Source: UBA7239 sp964509075 (GTDB lineage Bacteria > Pseudomonadota > Gammaproteobacteria > Pseudomonadales > UBA7239). From it: 64,000 nt of DNA. The position numbers and the translations under genes are program-made. The notes beneath the pieces were generated by a model. It made no database searches. It had not been told where the DNA came from and saw only the letters and a list, made by a program, of their open reading frames with translations. Below, one piece after another: positions 1-10,611 of this stretch (positions are counted from its first letter, which is position 1; each line of letters starts with the position of its first letter). The stretch covers positions 124,001-188,000 of the forward strand of contig CAZDWC010000001.1 of NCBI GenBank assembly GCA_964509075.1, read 5' to 3'.

Positions 1-1
1 C

Positions 2-106
2 CTCTCCGGCCAGATGGGAGGGGCTGGTGGCATGCCTCCGGGTCTGGGCGGCGGTATGCCCGGCGGCCTCGGTGGCGGCCTCAAGTTGCCGGGGCGGTTT
101 CGCTGA
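2..106 (+). CDS. C-terminal tail of a Gly/Met-rich protein, possibly Ffh (partial)
   Basis: Only the last 34 codons of this gene are in the window, read in frame 2 and ending at TGA 104-106. The tail is rich in Gly, Met, Pro and Leu (for example GGMPPGLGGGMPGGLGGG) and ends in a basic LKLPGRFR. Such a Gly/Met-rich tail with a basic end resembles the C-terminus of the signal recognition particle protein Ffh after its M domain. That is a resemblance, not an identification, because none of the conserved GTPase or M-domain sequence is visible. Most relatives carry rpoC upstream of rpsL, and this tail does not look like the end of RpoC. The missing upstream sequence would settle the identity. Confidence 0.4.
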   Translation, partial: LSGQMGGAGGMPPGLGGGMPGGLGGGLKLPGRFR

Positions 107-126
107 GGATTTGTCGAGGCGCTGCC

Positions 127-155
127 TTGACGCATGGAGGGGGCTTCTATATGAT
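127..155 (+). promoter_or_regulatory. sigma70-type promoter for the str operon
   Basis: A TTGACG -35 element (127-132) is followed, after exactly 17 bases, by a TATGAT -10 element (150-155). Both are within one or two bases of consensus and the spacing is optimal. Transcription should begin near 162, giving a leader of about 97 bases before rpsL. This fits the strong expression expected of ribosomal protein and elongation factor genes. It is a sequence match only. Confidence 0.7.
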
Positions 156-223
156 GCCGCCTCTTTTTCGGTCCCGTTGGTCGGGGCCGTGAGTGCCTGA
201 CCGTGATGGACAGGTTTGTGTTT

Positions 224-240
224 GCCCGGCACGGCCGGGC
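224..240 (+). promoter_or_regulatory. GC-rich hairpin in the rpsL leader
   Basis: GCCCGGC (224-230) and GCCGGGC (234-240) form a perfect seven-pair stem with a three-base loop. The stem ends 18 bases before the rpsL start codon, just upstream of its ribosome binding site. No T-run follows, so it is not a terminator. It could modulate translation or mRNA stability. Confidence 0.35.
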
Positions 241-258
241 GCAATACCGGAGTTAATG

Positions 259-630
259 ATGGCAACAATCAACCAGTTGGTGCGCCAGCCCAGACAGCGC
301 AAGGCCGCCAAGAGTGACGTACCGGCACTGCAGGGTTGTCCGCAGCGTCGCGGCGTTTGCACCCGCGTTTACACCACTACGCCAAAGAAGCCGAACTCGG
401 CTCTGCGTAAAGTCTGCCGTGTGCGTCTGACCAACGGTTACGAGGTTAGCTCGTACATCGGTGGTGAAGGCCACAACCTGCAGGAGCACAGTGTAGTGCT
501 GATCCGCGGCGGTCGTGTAAAAGACTTGCCGGGTGTGCGTTACCACACCGTGCGCGGCAGTCTGGACACCGCTGGCGTGAAAGATCGCAAGCAGCGTCGT
601 TCCAAGTACGGCGCGAAGCGTCCGAAATAA
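259..630 (+). CDS. rpsL: 30S ribosomal protein S12
   Basis: S12 is a core protein of the small ribosomal subunit at the decoding centre and the classic target of streptomycin-resistance mutations. The 123-residue product begins MATINQLVRQPRQRK and contains the conserved loops TTTPKKPNSALRK and GGRVKDLPGVRYH, then the basic tail KYGAKRPK, all typical of bacterial S12. Two ATG codons lie in tandem at 256 and 259. The second gives the family N-terminus and better spacing from the GGAG at 249-252. It is the first gene of rpsL-rpsG-fusA-tuf. Its last 27 bases are repeated directly after the stop codon. Confidence 0.97.
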   Translation: MATINQLVRQPRQRKAAKSDVPALQGCPQRRGVCTRVYTTTPKKPNSALRKVCRVRLTNGYEVSSYIGGEGHNLQEHSVVLIRGGRVKDLPGVRYHTVRGSLDTAGVKDRKQRRSKYGAKRPK

Positions 631-657
631 GAGTACGGCGCCAAGCGTCCGAAGTAA
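604..657 (+). repeat. tandem duplication of the 3' end of rpsL
   Basis: The last 27 bases of rpsL including TAA (604-630) are followed at once by a second copy (631-657) matching at 24 of 27 positions and ending in its own TAA. The copy encodes EYGAKRPK in the same frame. Two of the three differences are silent third-position changes and the third changes Lys to Glu. The copy lies beyond the stop, so it would be translated only by readthrough. Confidence 0.85.
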
Positions 658-762
658 TCGTCAAACATTTTGCTGTGTGCTCGCTGCGTAAGCGGCGGGC
701 CGGCAGAGTAAGGCCGGGCGAGATTCTTTGTCCCGGATCAACCTGAAACATGAGGTATTGTC

Positions 763-1233
763 ATGCCAAGAAGAAGAGTGGCGGCCAAACGTGAAGTGCT
801 GCCAGATCCCAAATTCGGAAGCCCGCTGCTGGCCAAATTCGTAAACCACGTAATGGAAAGCGGCAAGAAATCCGTTGCCGAACGTATCGTTTACGGCGCG
901 CTGGATATCGTCAAGGAAAAACTCAACAAAGACCCGCTTGAAGTTTTCGAGCAGGCGATGGAAAACATCGCGCCGATGGTCGAGGTTAAAGCTCGCCGTG
1001 TCGGTGGTGCGACTTATCAGGTTCCTGTAGAAGTGCGTGCATCTCGCCGCAATGCTCTGGCTATGCGCTGGATCGTTGAGTACTCGCGCAAGCGCGGTGA
1101 AAAGTCCATGCGTCAGCGTCTGGCTGGCGAAATGATGGATGCCTCGCAAGGCAAAGGCGCAGCGGTGAAGAAGCGTGAAGACGTGCACCGTATGGCTGAA
1201 GCCAACAAGGCGTTCTCGCACTACCGCTTCTAA
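763..1233 (+). CDS. rpsG: 30S ribosomal protein S7
   Basis: S7 nucleates assembly of the head of the 30S subunit by binding the 3' domain of 16S rRNA and contacts mRNA at the exit site. The 156-residue product begins MPRRRVAAKREVLPDPKFGS and contains the conserved RRVGGATYQVPVEVR and AMRWIVEYSRKR segments. Length and ends match the family. The gap from rpsL is 132 bases and holds the duplicated rpsL tail. In Escherichia coli the rpsL-rpsG gap is where S7 represses its own operon; whether that site exists here is not evident by eye. Confidence 0.97.
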   Translation: MPRRRVAAKREVLPDPKFGSPLLAKFVNHVMESGKKSVAERIVYGALDIVKEKLNKDPLEVFEQAMENIAPMVEVKARRVGGATYQVPVEVRASRRNALAMRWIVEYSRKRGEKSMRQRLAGEMMDASQGKGAAVKKREDVHRMAEANKAFSHYRF

Positions 1234-1277
1234 AGTTCCTGCGGTTTTTGTATGGCGGGTGCAAACTCGCTGGCGAG

Positions 1278-1315
1278 AGGCGGCTAATCAACCATTAGTC
1301 GCCTTTACGTTTTTA
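1278..1315 (+). terminator. hairpin with U-rich tail between rpsG and fusA
   Basis: AGGCGGCTAAT (1278-1288) pairs with ATTAGTCGCCT (1294-1304), an 11-pair stem with one G-U pair and a five-base loop, followed by TTACGTTTTT. The tail is interrupted, so termination is likely partial. The gap between rpsG and fusA is 169 bases, so this may set the ratio of ribosomal protein to elongation factor transcripts or end a processed mRNA. Confidence 0.45.
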
Positions 1316-1402
1316 AGGTTTGGTATTTCGGGTTTTTTATAAGCCTGTAATCAAAATGAATTTAACTGGTCCTCGACAAGACTGAATTTCTGGAGAAACT
1401 CC

Positions 1403-3511
<2,109 letters not shown>

Positions 3512-3543
3512 TCTGATCACTGGAATCAAAGAGGTAATTCATC

Positions 3544-4737
3544 GTGGCAAAGGCAGCATTTGAGCGTAAGAAACCACACGTTAACGTAGGCACGATTGGC
3601 CACGTTGACCACGGCAAAACCACCCTGACGGCAGCGCTGACCATCGTTTGCGCGGAAGTATGGGGCGGCGAGAGAAAAGCGTACGACCAGATCGACGCGG
3701 CGCCGGAAGAGAAAGCGCGTGGTATCACCATCAACACCGCGCACGTGGAATACGAATCAGCCGAGCGCCACTACGCGCACGTTGACTGCCCTGGCCACGC
3801 TGACTATGTAAAAAACATGATCACGGGTGCTGCGCAGATGGACGGCGCGATCCTGGTGTGTTCAGCTGCTGACGGCCCGATGCCGCAGACTCGTGAACAC
3901 ATCCTGCTGTCTCGTCAGGTAGGCGTACCTTACATCGTTGTGTTCCTGAACAAGGCCGACATGGTGGACGACGCCGAGCTGCTGGAACTGGTAGAGATGG
4001 AAGTGCGTGAACTGCTGAGCCAGTACAACTTCCCGGGCGACGACACCCCGATCATCATCGGCTCTGCGCTGATGGCGGTAGAAGGCAAGGATGACAACGG
4101 TTACGGCACCTCTGCAGTGAAAAAACTGGTAGAGACGCTGGATACCTACATCCCGATGCCAGAGCGTGCTATCGACAAGCCGTTCCTGATGCCGATCGAA
4201 GACGTATTCTCCATCGCAGGTCGCGGTACGGTTGTGACCGGCCGTGTAGAGCGTGGCATTGTCAAAACCAGCGATGAAGTTGAGATCGTCGGTTTGCGCG
4301 CCACTACCAAAACCACTGTTACCGGTGTTGAGATGTTCCGCAAACTGCTCGACGAAGGTCGCGCGGGTGAGAACATCGGCGCGCTGCTGCGCGGCACCAA
4401 GCGTGAAGACGTGGAGCGTGGTCAGGTACTGGCGAAGCCGGGCACTATCAAGCCGCACACCAAGTTTGAATCAGAAATTTACGTTCTGTCCAAGGAAGAA
4501 GGTGGTCGTCACACGCCTTTCTTCAAAGGCTATCGTCCACAGTTCTATTTCCGTACCACTGACGTGACTGGTGAAATCCAGTTGGCGGAAGGTGTGGAGA
4601 TGGTTATGCCTGGCGACAACATTTCGATGACGGTGACACTGATTCACCCGATTGCGATGGAAGAAGGCCTGCGCTTCGCCATCCGTGAAGGTGGCCGTAC
4701 TGTCGGCGCCGGTGTGGTAGCGAAAATCCTCGAGTAA
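3544..4737 (+). CDS. tuf: elongation factor Tu
   Basis: EF-Tu delivers aminoacyl-tRNA to the ribosomal A site in a GTP-dependent way and is usually among the most abundant proteins in the cell. The 397-residue product begins MAKAAFERKKPHVNVGTIGHVDHGKTT from a GTG start and contains DCPGHADY and NKAD, then beta-barrel domains II and III ending GAGVVAKILE. It closes the str operon and is followed by a strong intrinsic terminator. Many gammaproteobacteria carry a second tuf copy; none is present here. Confidence 0.98.
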   Translation: MAKAAFERKKPHVNVGTIGHVDHGKTTLTAALTIVCAEVWGGERKAYDQIDAAPEEKARGITINTAHVEYESAERHYAHVDCPGHADYVKNMITGAAQMDGAILVCSAADGPMPQTREHILLSRQVGVPYIVVFLNKADMVDDAELLELVEMEVRELLSQYNFPGDDTPIIIGSALMAVEGKDDNGYGTSAVKKLVETLDTYIPMPERAIDKPFLMPIEDVFSIAGRGTVVTGRVERGIVKTSDEVEIVGLRATTKTTVTGVEMFRKLLDEGRAGENIGALLRGTKREDVERGQVLAKPGTIKPHTKFESEIYVLSKEEGGRHTPFFKGYRPQFYFRTTDVTGEIQLAEGVEMVMPGDNISMTVTLIHPIAMEEGLRFAIREGGRTVGAGVVAKILE

Positions 4738-4759
4738 TTCTTGTTTTTGCTCGAACGTG

Positions 4760-4791
4760 AAAGCCCTGGCGGGAAACCGGCAGGGCTTTTT
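4760..4791 (+). terminator. intrinsic terminator of the str operon
   Basis: AAAGCCCTG (4760-4768) and CAGGGCTTT (4781-4789) form a perfect nine-pair stem around a 12-base loop, and a run of five T residues (4787-4791) overlaps its 3' side. It begins 23 bases after the tuf stop codon. Confidence 0.9.
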
Positions 4792-4858
4792 GTTGTGTTG
4801 GGGTTCTTCATGCAACAGAATGTGACACGGTTCAATAGCCTGGGTGTGGGGCGCATCA

Positions 4859-5785
4859 ATGAATGCCAGTGACGATATTTCAGTTCATGGACAGTCGCTT
4901 TTTCGTGACTACATGGAGTTGTGCAAGCCGAACGTTGTGGCTTTGATGATACTGACATCCGTCATCGGGATGTTGTTGGCGGTGCCGGGTATGGTGCCGT
5001 GGCAGGTGTTGATTTTCGGTAATCTGGGAATAGCGCTTTGTGCGGGATCTGCGGCAACCGTCAACCATATTGTTGACAGGCATATCGATCTGAAAATGCT
5101 GCGCACGATCAATCGCCCGGTGGCGCAGGGCCGCATCGGTAATATACAGGCACTGATCTTTGCTTGCGCTCTGGGAGCCGGCGGCATGTTGGTGCTGAAA
5201 ATATTTACCAATGATTTGACCATGTGGCTCACGTTTGCGGCACTGATTGGCTACGCGTTTATTTACACCAGCTTTCTCAAGCGTGCTACGCCGCAGAATA
5301 TTGTCATTGGCGGGCTTGCCGGTGCGGTTCCTCCGTTGTTGGGCTGGACGGCTGTTACGAACGAAGTGCATCACCATGCGCTGTTGCTGGTGCTGGTGAT
5401 TTTTGCGTGGACGCCACCGCATTTCTGGGCACTGGCCATTCATCGCCGCGATGATTATGCCAAGGCTGAAATTCCGATGATGCCGGTAACGCACGGCATC
5501 AAACTCACCGCACTGCACGTCGTGTTGTACACGTTGATCCTGATAGCCATTACTTTGCTGCCATTTGCCACGCACATGTTCAGCTGGTTGTATCTGGCAG
5601 GGTCATTGCTCTTGGGTGCGGGTTTTCTGTACTGGTCTGTGCAGCTGTACCGTGAGAAACCGGGCGCAGGGATGGAGACATTCAAGTATTCAATAATCTA
5701 CCTGATGGTGCTGTTCGTCATCATGCTGGCGGATCATTACCTGCTGCCATTGCCGGTTGCAGTGCCACTGGTGCCTGCACCATGA
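4859..5785 (+). CDS. cyoE: protoheme IX farnesyltransferase (heme O synthase)
   Basis: This inner-membrane prenyltransferase converts protoheme to heme O by adding a farnesyl group, as needed by heme-copper terminal oxidases. The 308-residue product has about nine hydrophobic helices and the UbiA-type aspartate motif NHIVDRHID, followed by NRPVAQGRI. An in-frame GTG exists at 4844, but ATG 4859 gives the expected N-terminal length. It overlaps the downstream SCO gene by four bases (ATGA). This pair normally closes a cytochrome c oxidase operon; here it follows tuf and no oxidase subunits are in the window. The name ctaB applies equally. Confidence 0.93.
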   Translation: MNASDDISVHGQSLFRDYMELCKPNVVALMILTSVIGMLLAVPGMVPWQVLIFGNLGIALCAGSAATVNHIVDRHIDLKMLRTINRPVAQGRIGNIQALIFACALGAGGMLVLKIFTNDLTMWLTFAALIGYAFIYTSFLKRATPQNIVIGGLAGAVPPLLGWTAVTNEVHHHALLLVLVIFAWTPPHFWALAIHRRDDYAKAEIPMMPVTHGIKLTALHVVLYTLILIAITLLPFATHMFSWLYLAGSLLLGAGFLYWSVQLYREKPGAGMETFKYSIIYLMVLFVIMLADHYLLPLPVAVPLVPAP

Positions 5786-6441
5786 GACGGTTATCCGGTG
5801 TGAAGGTCACACTCACAGTGCTGGCGGTGGTGATTGCGGTGCTGGTGGGTGGATTTGTGCATCGCATGCTGCAGCCGGTTATTTTCAGCAAGCAGCAGAT
5901 GGAAAATTATGGCGCCTTTCTGTTTGAAAAGCCGCGTATCTTTCGTGAAGTGACATTGGTCGATCAGAACGGGCGCGCATTGAATCGCCAGTTTTTCTCA
6001 GGCAAATGGACATTGGTGTTTTTCGGATTCACCTACTGTCCGGATATATGTCCCACCACCATGGGTGTGCTCAACAAGTTTTATGAGGAATTGAAGAAAG
6101 AAGGCGCAGCTGACGATGTTCAGGTGGTGCTGGTGTCGGTAGATCCTGAGCGCGACACGCCGGAAAAAATGCGTGACTACGTGGCCTATTTCAATCCGCT
6201 GTTTTTCGGTGTAACTGGCGATTATATGGAGTTAGTGAAGCTCAGTGGCGATTTGAACGCTGCCTTTACCCGTGTGCCATTGGCAGAGGGCGGATACTTG
6301 ATGGAGCACAGCGCTAATATCGCCCTGATCAATCCGAGAGGAGACTATCACGGTTTTTTTCGCCCGCCATTCGACGCTCTTCGCTTGCAGTTGGCGTTTG
6401 ACTCCGCGCGTGCGCAGTACAGGCGTGATTACGGCGAGTAA
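5782..6441 (+). CDS. SCO1/SenC family copper chaperone
   Basis: SCO proteins deliver copper to, or keep reduced the cysteines of, the CuA site of cytochrome c oxidase. The 219-residue product has an N-terminal membrane anchor (about residues 9-25) and a thioredoxin-like domain with the copper ligands in TYCPDICPTT (Cys86, Cys90) and a distal His in MEHSAN (about 176). The anchor places the domain in the periplasm. The start overlaps the cyoE stop, so the two are probably translationally coupled. It converges with the GGDEF/EAL gene, 21 bases away. Confidence 0.92.
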   Translation: MRRLSGVKVTLTVLAVVIAVLVGGFVHRMLQPVIFSKQQMENYGAFLFEKPRIFREVTLVDQNGRALNRQFFSGKWTLVFFGFTYCPDICPTTMGVLNKFYEELKKEGAADDVQVVLVSVDPERDTPEKMRDYVAYFNPLFFGVTGDYMELVKLSGDLNAAFTRVPLAEGGYLMEHSANIALINPRGDYHGFFRPPFDALRLQLAFDSARAQYRRDYGE

Positions 6442-6462
6442 TCGCCTGTGGCGTTATGGCGA

Positions 6463-9294
6463 TCAATTGGTTGCTGCGCGGATGTCTTGTGGCAAGGCAG
6501 GCCAGGTCTCGTCAAATGATGCGGGTTTGTTGATGTAGTAGCCCTGTGCGTAGTCAACACCAATTTCTGCGAGCAGATCGATGATTTCCTGATTTTCAAC
6601 AAACTCGGCAATGGTCTTCAGATTGAAAGCCCGTGCGGCTTCAACAATAGTCTTGACCAGTACGCGATCCTCCATGTCGCGTGCGATATTCTTGATGAAG
6701 GCGCCATCGATCTTGATGAAATCAATGGGAAACTGTTTCAGGTAATAGAGAGATGAAAAGCCGGAGCCGAAGTCATCCAGTGCAAATTTGAAGCCATCCT
6801 GTTTCAGTGTGAGCATGTTTTTGCAGGTCAGATCAATGTCGGAAACGGCAGAGGTTTCGGTAATCTCAAAGATGATTCTGTCTGGCTGGATGCTATAGGC
6901 CTGCGCGTAAAGCCGAATGTGTTCAAATAGTTGTGGGTTCTGAAATGATTGGCCGGACAGGTTGATGGCTAGCGAGACGATCCTGTTGTTGCGTTGCAAT
7001 CTGTGTTGGTAGGCAAACGCTTTTTGTATGACGGTTTCATCGACTTTTTTGATAAGGCCGCTCTCTTCTGCGGCGCGAATGAAATCGGTAGGGGGAAGAA
7101 ATGATTCGTCCTGGCGAATGCGCAGCAGGGTTTCATAGTGGGATATCTGTCTCGAGCCTATGTGGCAAATGGGCTGAAAGAACAAGTCGATGATGTCTTC
7201 GTGCATCGATTGCTTGACCATTTGACTCCAGTAGATGCGCTCCTGTGAATCGTGTTTGACGGCGATGTTCTCGTCGAACAGGCACCAGCCATTGCGCCCG
7301 CTTTTCTTGATACAGTACATCGCCATGTCTGCATTGCTCATCAGTTCTGCAATATTGTCACCCTGTTCCGGAAATATGGTCACGCCGATGCTGGATGAAA
7401 CGTGGAGTTGTTTTCCCTGGTGGGATATTTGCAGGTTGGCAATGGATTCGCAGATGCGTTCAACTACGGTTGTTGCTTCATTGATCGAAGTTTCCGCCAT
7501 GAGCAGGGCGAATTCATCACCACCAAAGCGTGCGAGCACATCGGTTTCGCGTGTGATCTGGCGAACCGTGTCGGCGATGCGTTTTAGCAGGATGTCACCG
7601 ATATGGTGGCCGCAGGTGTCATTCACTTCCTTGAAATGGTCGATGTCAAAATATACCAGTGCGCCCGAGCGCTTGTGGCGTATGCTCATCGACAGTGCGC
7701 GTTCCAGCTCTTCCGTGAAGCGCCGGCGATTGAATAGTGATGTCAGAGGGTCGTGTGAGGCGAGCCAGCCCAGATGGTCTTCGGCTTTCTTGCGCTCGCT
7801 GATGTCGAGGCCTACGGTCAGGATATCGTAGCGCAGGCTGTCGGCTACTTTCAGGCTGCTGTGATACCAGGCCATATACAGCAACTCGCCACCTAGGCAT
7901 TGCAGCGGTGTTTCATGTTGGTACGAGTTGCGTTCACCTGTACTCAATGCATGCAGATTCTGCGCAATTTCATTGGAATATTGATCAAACGGAAACAGGC
8001 TTTCGAACGACTTGCTGAGTAGCTCGTTTTCCTCAAAGCCACTGATCCAGCAGGCGTAGTGATTGACAAGCTTTATCCTGCCGTCAGCGTCGTGTGTGAT
8101 GATCAGGGCGTGTGCGGTGTCGAGCAGGCCGGTGACAAAATCCCGTTCTTTGCGCAGGTCTATGGCGTTGTGCTCCAGTGCCTCCGCGCGATCTTCGAGT
8201 TCGTTTTGCAGTGTTTCCAGTTTCTGTGATAGCTCGATTGCAACATGGTTGAGTGTGTCGGCCTCATCCATGATGCCGAGATTCCGGGTTGTCTTGGCCA
8301 GTGTTTCGCGCACATGAACAAACGCATTTTGCGCGAGCAGCGGCATGTAGGACGTGGCGTTGCGTATGCGGTTTAGTGGCCCGATCAGCAGCAGAAACAG
8401 GCTGCTCTCAACCAGTGCGAAAGCGAGAATTTCAAATCGGTAACTGTCGCGGATGATCTTGTTGTTTGCGCTGACTTTGTCGGTAATGTCATTGATGAAC
8501 AGCAGGTAACCCCGCTGCTCGCCGAGTTGATCCGGAATGTCCATGGCGGCGACATCGTAATGTGCGTTTTCAGTGTCGACACGTTGTGGCGAATTCATTA
8601 ATTGCGAAATGCCTGTCTGGCTCATGACCTGTCGAATGACGGGAAGGTTCTTGTCGCGTTCATTGAGCGCCAGTAATTCCATGCTGTCAGCGCCCGTTAG
8701 CTTTCCCGGTTTTTCCAGTGCCAAACCCGCCTGGCTGGATGTGAGTTCTGCGTAGCTGATGACGAAAGCAGAGAGGGGCATGCCATAGAGAACCACGCCG
8801 GCATCAATGCCTTCTACCAATACGGCGATGGCGGCATAGATGTAGCAATTGCTTGTGCACAATATTGACCAGCTTGGTTTGGATGTGGAAATGACGTTGT
8901 CCACTATGTCGCTGGGATAGGTCTCTTCCCCCCAGATGGCCAGGCGTTTGCCCTGTGCGGAAAATATGGCGACGGTGGAGATGTCGTTTTCCAGTTGCAG
9001 TTGGAACCAGTATTCATCAAAGGTTTTTTCAATGGCTGAAGTGTCTTGTGTATGCAGTGCCTGCGCCATGCCTTCCATGGTGGTCGTAGTTGTGGCGAGA
9101 CGCTGCAGGTCGGTATAAAGCTGATTGATGATGTTGTTGGCAATGCGGTAATTCTGGGCAAAGGTTTCCGTGCGTTGCTCGTTGAAGGATTTTTCAAGAT
9201 ATTGCAGTGAAATAGTGAGGCGCACGATGAACAGCGCTGCGAGCAGGCAGCTGGAAATCAGCATGATTTTCCATTTGAGGCTGACATACATCAT
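6463..9294 (-). CDS. membrane sensor with PAS, GGDEF and EAL domains
   Basis: This 943-residue protein should make and/or degrade cyclic di-GMP. It has a membrane helix at about 7-28, a periplasmic sensor domain of roughly 250 residues, a second helix near 287-306, a coiled coil (about 345-385), a PAS domain (about 385-500), GGDEF (about 510-675) and EAL (about 690-930). The cyclase signature FGGDEF (591-595) is intact, with an inhibitory RxxD site (RETD, 582-585) five residues before it. The EAL signature reads ETL (721-723), but the Glu and downstream motifs (NLSGQ, EITET, DDFGSG, KIDG, AEFVEN, YAQGY) are kept, so the phosphodiesterase half may be active. It lies nine bases after the porin gene and is probably co-transcribed with it and the binding protein. 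Confidence 0.92.
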   Translation of the reverse strand: MMYVSLKWKIMLISSCLLAALFIVRLTISLQYLEKSFNEQRTETFAQNYRIANNIINQLYTDLQRLATTTTTMEGMAQALHTQDTSAIEKTFDEYWFQLQLENDISTVAIFSAQGKRLAIWGEETYPSDIVDNVISTSKPSWSILCTSNCYIYAAIAVLVEGIDAGVVLYGMPLSAFVISYAELTSSQAGLALEKPGKLTGADSMELLALNERDKNLPVIRQVMSQTGISQLMNSPQRVDTENAHYDVAAMDIPDQLGEQRGYLLFINDITDKVSANNKIIRDSYRFEILAFALVESSLFLLLIGPLNRIRNATSYMPLLAQNAFVHVRETLAKTTRNLGIMDEADTLNHVAIELSQKLETLQNELEDRAEALEHNAIDLRKERDFVTGLLDTAHALIITHDADGRIKLVNHYACWISGFEENELLSKSFESLFPFDQYSNEIAQNLHALSTGERNSYQHETPLQCLGGELLYMAWYHSSLKVADSLRYDILTVGLDISERKKAEDHLGWLASHDPLTSLFNRRRFTEELERALSMSIRHKRSGALVYFDIDHFKEVNDTCGHHIGDILLKRIADTVRQITRETDVLARFGGDEFALLMAETSINEATTVVERICESIANLQISHQGKQLHVSSSIGVTIFPEQGDNIAELMSNADMAMYCIKKSGRNGWCLFDENIAVKHDSQERIYWSQMVKQSMHEDIIDLFFQPICHIGSRQISHYETLLRIRQDESFLPPTDFIRAAEESGLIKKVDETVIQKAFAYQHRLQRNNRIVSLAINLSGQSFQNPQLFEHIRLYAQAYSIQPDRIIFEITETSAVSDIDLTCKNMLTLKQDGFKFALDDFGSGFSSLYYLKQFPIDFIKIDGAFIKNIARDMEDRVLVKTIVEAARAFNLKTIAEFVENQEIIDLLAEIGVDYAQGYYINKPASFDETWPALPQDIRAATN

Positions 9295-9303
9295 GTGTTG
9301 CGC

Positions 9304-10611
9304 TCAGAATCGGTAAGCAGCCTGTACCATCAATAGATCCCAGTGCTTGCTGGTGTCGAGGGCGTCGGGATTGTCGGCTGCGGACAGCCATCCGCTGCCT
9401 TCGATGTTGTGCCATTCCGCCCGCAGTTGCAGGTTCTTGATTGGCGACCATGTGGCGCCGAGTGTGAAATCCTCGGCGTACTGGCTGTGTCCGTTGCGCT
9501 GGAGCGACGTGGTTGCCGGCCCAAGGAACGGCAGTGTGATTGGAGTGTTTAATCCTTCCACGAATGTGTCGCCGTCGCGGTCATTGCGATCCTTGTAGAA
9601 AAAATCCGCACGCGCGAGCAAGGTGACACTCGGGTTCAGGAAGTATTGTCCCTGTAGGTAATAGGCTTCCGATATGAAGTGTTTGCTGATGCCAATGGCA
9701 TCCAGTGATATGTCGCCGAAACCGTATTCGCCGCTCAATGAAAACCGGTCGAAGTTTGCCTGTGCCGATGCCAGCCAGCCTGTGGTTTTTACGCTGCTTT
9801 CCGTGCCGCTGACCGTGATGGTGGTGCCGGGCAAGGCCAGTGGGTACGCATCAAATGACGGAGTAAATAGTAACGTGTGTTCGCGGTAGCTGAGACCCAG
9901 CCGGTATTTGTCCAGCCCGCCGCTGTACATGATGCGGCCGATTAGGTTGTTACCGCCACCGCCTTCCTTGCGAGCCCGCAGGCCAGACAGATCGCTGATC
10001 TCGTCATTGTTCGTGTCATTCTGCACGGCGCCAGCTTCCCAGCGCAGGGAATGGGCATCGCCCAGAAGCTCTCCCTGCACGATGACGCCATTGGCGGCAA
10101 AAAATGTGTTGCGTCCGGCGTCTATGTAAATGGATTGCGGCAGCAAAATGCTTGGGTTGGTAGAGGCTACGTCGCGGGTGTCGTTGTACAGGCCGTAGGG
10201 CAGACGCAGCTTGCCGGCGCGCACGGAGTAGTCTGCATCCACTGTGTTATGGATATGGTAGTTGAGAAAGGCATAGTCAATGCGCGGGTCGCCAGTGTCG
10301 CTTTTGCCAGCATTGCGCGAGAGTACCTGTGCAGATGCGGACAGCTTGTCCGTCAATCGGCTGGATAGCACTACGCCGACTTCATTGGCATCCAGTGTCA
10401 CGTCGTCATCACTGTCACCGAACAGGTTGTTCTCTGTGCTGTACAGCGCCGTTTGACTTGCAAAAGCATGCATGTCCACTTTGTCGCCAAGCGGATGTCG
10501 CACATCGGCATCCGTCAGCCATGAACAGGTCAAAGCCGCCAGCAGCAGTGCTGCCCGTGCAGTGCCTGTGCTGGCGCTAGGGTTGTACGGTGACAATGCT
10601 GACGTTTTCAT
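9304..10611 (-). CDS. outer-membrane beta-barrel porin-like protein
   Basis: The product of 435 residues starts MKTSALSPYNPSAS, has a hydrophobic signal-like segment (LLLAALTCSWL), and continues as alternating polar and aromatic strands ending in VQAAYRF. A C-terminal Phe is the usual signal for outer-membrane barrel assembly. It carries segments such as VRAGKLRLPYGLYNDTRD that recur in porin families. The start overlaps the upstream binding-protein gene by 35 bases and the end lies nine bases from the GGDEF/EAL gene. The substrate is not evident. An in-frame upstream start would add 19 residues before the signal sequence and is unlikely. Confidence 0.8.
   Translation of the reverse strand: MKTSALSPYNPSASTGTARAALLLAALTCSWLTDADVRHPLGDKVDMHAFASQTALYSTENNLFGDSDDDVTLDANEVGVVLSSRLTDKLSASAQVLSRNAGKSDTGDPRIDYAFLNYHIHNTVDADYSVRAGKLRLPYGLYNDTRDVASTNPSILLPQSIYIDAGRNTFFAANGVIVQGELLGDAHSLRWEAGAVQNDTNNDEISDLSGLRARKEGGGGNNLIGRIMYSGGLDKYRLGLSYREHTLLFTPSFDAYPLALPGTTITVSGTESSVKTTGWLASAQANFDRFSLSGEYGFGDISLDAIGISKHFISEAYYLQGQYFLNPSVTLLARADFFYKDRNDRDGDTFVEGLNTPITLPFLGPATTSLQRNGHSQYAEDFTLGATWSPIKNLQLRAEWHNIEGSGWLSAADNPDALDTSKHWDLLMVQAAYRF

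Noticed and set aside
6463..9294. Degenerate EAL domain (ETL instead of EAL)
   Set aside because: Not treated as inactive, because the catalytic Glu and the remaining metal and substrate motifs are conserved.
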